From assembly GCF_000972845.2 (NCBI RefSeq), contig NC_040019.1:8911774-8975773 (forward strand): 64,000 nucleotides of DNA, in the 5' to 3' direction. Every line of letters begins with the position of its first letter. Position 1 is the first letter of the stretch. The notes beneath the pieces are model-generated. The model was not told where the DNA came from. It ran no database searches and saw nothing but the letters and a program-made list of their open reading frames with translations. This DNA comes from Larimichthys crocea (Eukaryota > Chordata > Actinopteri > Sciaenidae). A program made the position numbers and the translations under genes. Positions 58,427-64,000 of the stretch are shown here, piece after piece.

Positions 58427-58472
<46 letters not shown>
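58421..58472. repeat. GT microsatellite
   Basis: About 26 GT units with one interruption. Confidence 0.95.
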
Positions 58473-58474
<2 letters not shown>

Positions 58475-59084
58475 AAACCAGGTGTTTATTTCACCGACAT
58501 TGACACACTAAACATACATACTTAAACCATATATGGTGGACCTGAAACACAAGTGGTCATACCAGCAGACCAGGAGGCCACGGCAGCCTTATATACCGCG
58601 CTGCTGCTACCGACCTAGACCCTGACACAGTCTGGGGGATTCAGCTCCTACCGTTACATCTCAGCATGACCAACACTGGACAAAAACCTTAAAATACATT
58701 CACACTCTACTATATTACCATTTAAACTGTATCTTCTACCTGTGCTGAACACCACCAAAGAATCTGGCCTGCCCTGGTCTCCACTCATTCCCTGCTGAGG
58801 GGCAACACAGGACCTCCACACACACATTGTTAACACAATGGATACACAATTCAGTAAAAGATTCACTACTTTGGTTTGTGCCTCATTCTTTAATATGTTT
58901 ACTCATTGTGCTACTGCTAACCAAAAGTAATGAATACGTATTTGTATTTTTATTTGTTGTTGTATGGCAAAGATATTCCATCTTTGCCATATTTTCATTG
59001 GACCTTTAACTTGTGTTAATGTTAATGCATGTAAATGTTATCTTCTATCTGTCATCTCAGGGTTAAGACGTTTGTTTTTGATAG

Positions 59085-59180
59085 AGCTTAGTTAGATCTG
59101 GCTCGGGTGAGTCCTGAACCATCCCTCAGTTATGCTGCTATAGGCTTAGACTGCTGAGGGACTGTGTGGTGACTCTCAGT
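59085..59180 (+). repeat. Teleost interspersed repeat fragment
   Basis: It carries phrases found in many fish genomes (GTTATGCTGCTATAGGCTTA followed by GACTGCTGAGGGAC). Only a fragment is present. Confidence 0.55.
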
Positions 59181-60504
59181 GTTGACTGACGTCAGAGTGA
59201 GCATCTCTCTGAGGAGTCTGTAACTTAGAAACGTTCTGGCGCGGAGTGTCAGTTCACACACATCATTATCACACCTAACAACATTTGGAAGAGATGAGCT
59301 AGACTTCAAGTTGAACTTGTAAAGAAAACATTAAAGTGGAACGATGCTGTGACTGCTATTCTCTGGTAAGTAATAAAACTTTCTGAGACGCATATTATAG
59401 CCAGTTTTTAAACAGACTTAAAACTTTATGTTGTTTATGTCTTCATGTTATTGTGAATAATTACATATATTTTCACCATAGACAGCCTCATTAATTTCAC
59501 TCTGTTGAAGTGTTTAATGAAATAAGTCACGACAATACACTGTACAGTAAGAGTGTGTGTACTATAGAGCCTGTTAAACCTGATAGGGGTGGGATCAAGT
59601 TACCTGTCACAACATTAACTCAGCGGAAAAAAACTGGTCTGATACTACAAACATAAAATGTCTCCTCCACTTTGCCTTCCCTTAGGACTGCGATATGTTG
59701 CTGAGCGGATAGCTTCTTGCTGTGGCTCTTCACAGAAGCACAGAACAGCAACAGGATGCCTTTTCCAGTGTAAAGGTGCTGATTATTTTAGTGAAACTGT
59801 ACCAATTTGAAATAATGATGCATGCAGCTCTGCGATAAGTAAAACTTTGTTTTCTCACTGTGCAGGACAGAAAGTGTGGACAGTCTCCTGTGATGAGACA
59901 ACAAAGAGTAAATATCCATCCTAAGTGGACAGAAGAGATGCCCACATTTCCCCATCATCTTATTTATCTCTGAACCTGCAGCATGTTGATGTGTAGTTGC
60001 TTGGTACTTGTTATAATGATGACTTGTCCAAAAACTTCTTGTAGGGAAGCTGGATAATGTCTGACAGCCGACAAGTGGCTCAGAAGTGACTCACAATCTA
60101 CTGTATGTAACAATACAACAACAACAACTGTGTCATTAAAGTGTCCTTACACCGTTTCTCCAGAAGAGGCCCAACTTCTTTCTTCAGACTCTTTTTTCTG
60201 AGTGTGTGGCGTCATCATGTGGAAGAAAAAACAACTGCAGGAGACACTTACCTCTGAAGACAGACAGAAAAACTGGTTCACATGTGACTAAAATGAAACA
60301 AATTTGGATGATTCAAATAAGAGTACACATTATAGCCTTTCACAAGATAGTGCACTTGAAGTGTATAAAGTAAAGTGCATGTTGGTTTCTTTATTTATTT
60401 ACCATGACTTGCTACTTTTATGTGCATGAAACCGTTACTGTCCACAGAGGAGAATTGTCTTTGACTTTAAAACATCAAAACAGACACAAGTAATCCATCC
60501 ATTC

Positions 60505-60775
60505 TGTAACCACTTATAGGGTCGTACGGGGTTGTGGAGCCTGTCCCAGCTGACTTAGGACAAGAGGACAAGTCGCCAGCTCATCACGGGGCACATAGAG
60601 ACAAACAACCACTCACACCTCTGGGAAATTTAGACTCACTGCAATTTAGACTGCGTGTCTTTGGACTGTTGGAGGAAGCTGGAGTACCTGGAGAACCATG
60701 GGGAGAACATACACACAGGACAGTCCCGACTGAGGTTCAAACAACAAACCTTCTTACTGTGAGGCTACTCTAAGA
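60505..60775 (+). repeat. Teleost interspersed repeat (GTCTTTGGACTG family)
   Basis: It contains GTAACCACTTATAGGGTCG, CAGCTGACTTAGGACAAGAG, TGCGTGTCTTTGGACTGTTG and CCTTCTTACTGTGAGGCT, in the order usual for this abundant fish repeat. It is the same family as 15645-15757, in the opposite orientation. The open frame within it is accidental. Confidence 0.8.
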
Positions 60776-62123
60776 TAACTACTAGATAAGACTCTGAAAT
60801 AAGAATAGCTTTTTATATACAGAGGCCTTTACAAGTTGCCAGTCTATAGCAACACACACAAATAGAAAAACACATTTATTGTTGAGTGGTAACAAGAGCA
60901 AATCATTGCCGACACAACAAGAACAAACTAACATCTCACTCTTCAAACTGTACCTGCTGCAAGGCTCCACACGCTGCCACTTGCCTAATGTCCACTGGGA
61001 TACTGAGTCACCAGTCCATGTGATGCTGCACAGGGAAGGCAGGTAAAGCATCATCAACAACCTTTTCTCTAAACTTACAGTCTAAACCAGGTCTGACATG
61101 ACCCAAAGAAACAATGAATCTAGAAAATAACGCACAAAACTTTGTCCTGTAAAAGGCTTTCATCACATTTTGGTATCTTCTGTAAGCAAAATCCATCACA
61201 GCTCCAACTCCCTCATGATGCTGACTAAAAACATTATCAATCTAACTTGTGTTTTGCTTCCATTGAACAAATCATAGCCAACACATGTTACTTAGTCATG
61301 TTTTTCTAAAAAGTGTGACAGGTTTGCTATTTTTTTTTTATTTACAACTCAATTTGTACTTTGTTTACAGTTAAATAAACTAGACTTGGTTATCAGGTTG
61401 AATCTGAGCTGAAAAGCTGTTCATCTCAGTCTTTCTTTCTGGACATATTATGAATTATTATAACAGATTATAATGTGTGTAGTCTTTTAGCAAAGGCAGA
61501 CGGTGGCGGATGAAATTCACCACACTGAGCAGCTCATAAAACAACTCAAGCACTCATATGTAGAAAGAGCCAGCTGCTGACGTGTTCCTACAATAATGAC
61601 CATCATATGTAATATCATATCATATTTATTTAGAATAGAAGAAAGCACAAATGTATTTACATTCACATGTACAGTACAGTACAATTTTACAATTACACAA
61701 TAGTATAGCATCCAGTCTGTGCAAGGTTAAAGTGACAGTTTCAATTTACAGTGTGGAACGATGCAGCTGAACAATGTACACTGGTGGCCACGTCCCTTAT
61801 TTTTCTACTTACTGTACAAATCTCTGACTGTTGTTTCACCTGAGCTGGTGAGGATGTGATGCAAAATATAAAATGTAGGGGGGGGGTGGAGTCTCACTTT
61901 TGTTGTGATATATGACACTTGTTCATATTTAAAGATCACACAGAAAAGCTTTAATAAGAAATTATTTATCAGGTCTTGAGGTTTTTTTTCTTCCAAATTA
62001 CAGACAATCATTTAAATCTGCTGGACTTGTTTTGATCACATGATAACCAAAGAAACAAACAATACAAATAAGGCAACACATGTAAATGTCTTTGTGGGAT
62101 GTTTTCACTATCACATCAACTCA

Positions 62124-64000
<1,877 letters not shown>

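Noticed and set aside
59340..60150. Possible spliced noncoding RNA on the plus strand (donor-like GGTAAGTAAT near 59366, acceptor-like site near 59864, ATTAAA near 60136)
   Set aside because: The signals are individually common and no coding frame or conserved structure supports them.

Overview
The window is vertebrate nuclear DNA, almost certainly from a ray-finned (teleost) fish. The genes are split into short GT-AG exons and encode vertebrate-specific families. The spaces between them hold CA/GT microsatellites and interspersed repeats typical of teleost genomes. There is no operon structure, and no tRNA, rRNA or CRISPR array was seen. Seven known genes could be rebuilt exon by exon, with splice phases that close. 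All seven have human counterparts on chromosome 9q32-q34, so this looks like a conserved synteny block that has been reshuffled internally.

Layout: tmem141 (minus, 1.4-2.9 kb); a possible two-exon small basic protein (plus, 3.8-4.2 kb); zmynd19 (minus, 8.2-11.5 kb) with a CpG-rich promoter; a repeat-rich gap; bspry (plus, 17.7-23.5 kb); coq4 (minus, 25.9-32.2 kb), tail to tail with bspry; traf2 (plus, 36.7-43.2 kb), head to head with coq4; a repeat-rich gap with a LINE-1 3' fragment, a hAT-like MITE and a transposon-related ORF; fbxw5 (minus, 51.8-55.8 kb), tail to tail with traf2; a gap with a minisatellite and a large fold-back; and the 3' part of prdm12 (minus, 62.5-63.8 kb, running off the right edge).

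The genes do not form one pathway. COQ4 works in mitochondrial ubiquinone synthesis. TRAF2 is a TNF-receptor adaptor and RING protein. FBXW5 is a cullin-RING substrate receptor. PRDM12 is a neuronal transcription regulator. ZMYND19, BSPRY and TMEM141 are a MYND-finger adaptor, a B-box/SPRY protein and a small membrane protein. The only local coupling visible is the compact divergent coq4/traf2 promoter region.

The points most worth a second look are: (1) a near-identical copy of about 136 bp of the prdm12 zinc-finger exon just past its stop codon, with a 2-bp deletion; (2) an apparent 1-bp insertion in zmynd19 exon 4; (3) a possible unannotated spliced microprotein beside tmem141; (4) a transposon-family ORF that seems to stay open through paired compensating frameshifts; (5) several well-defined MITE or fold-back structures. 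No clear new multi-gene system was found.
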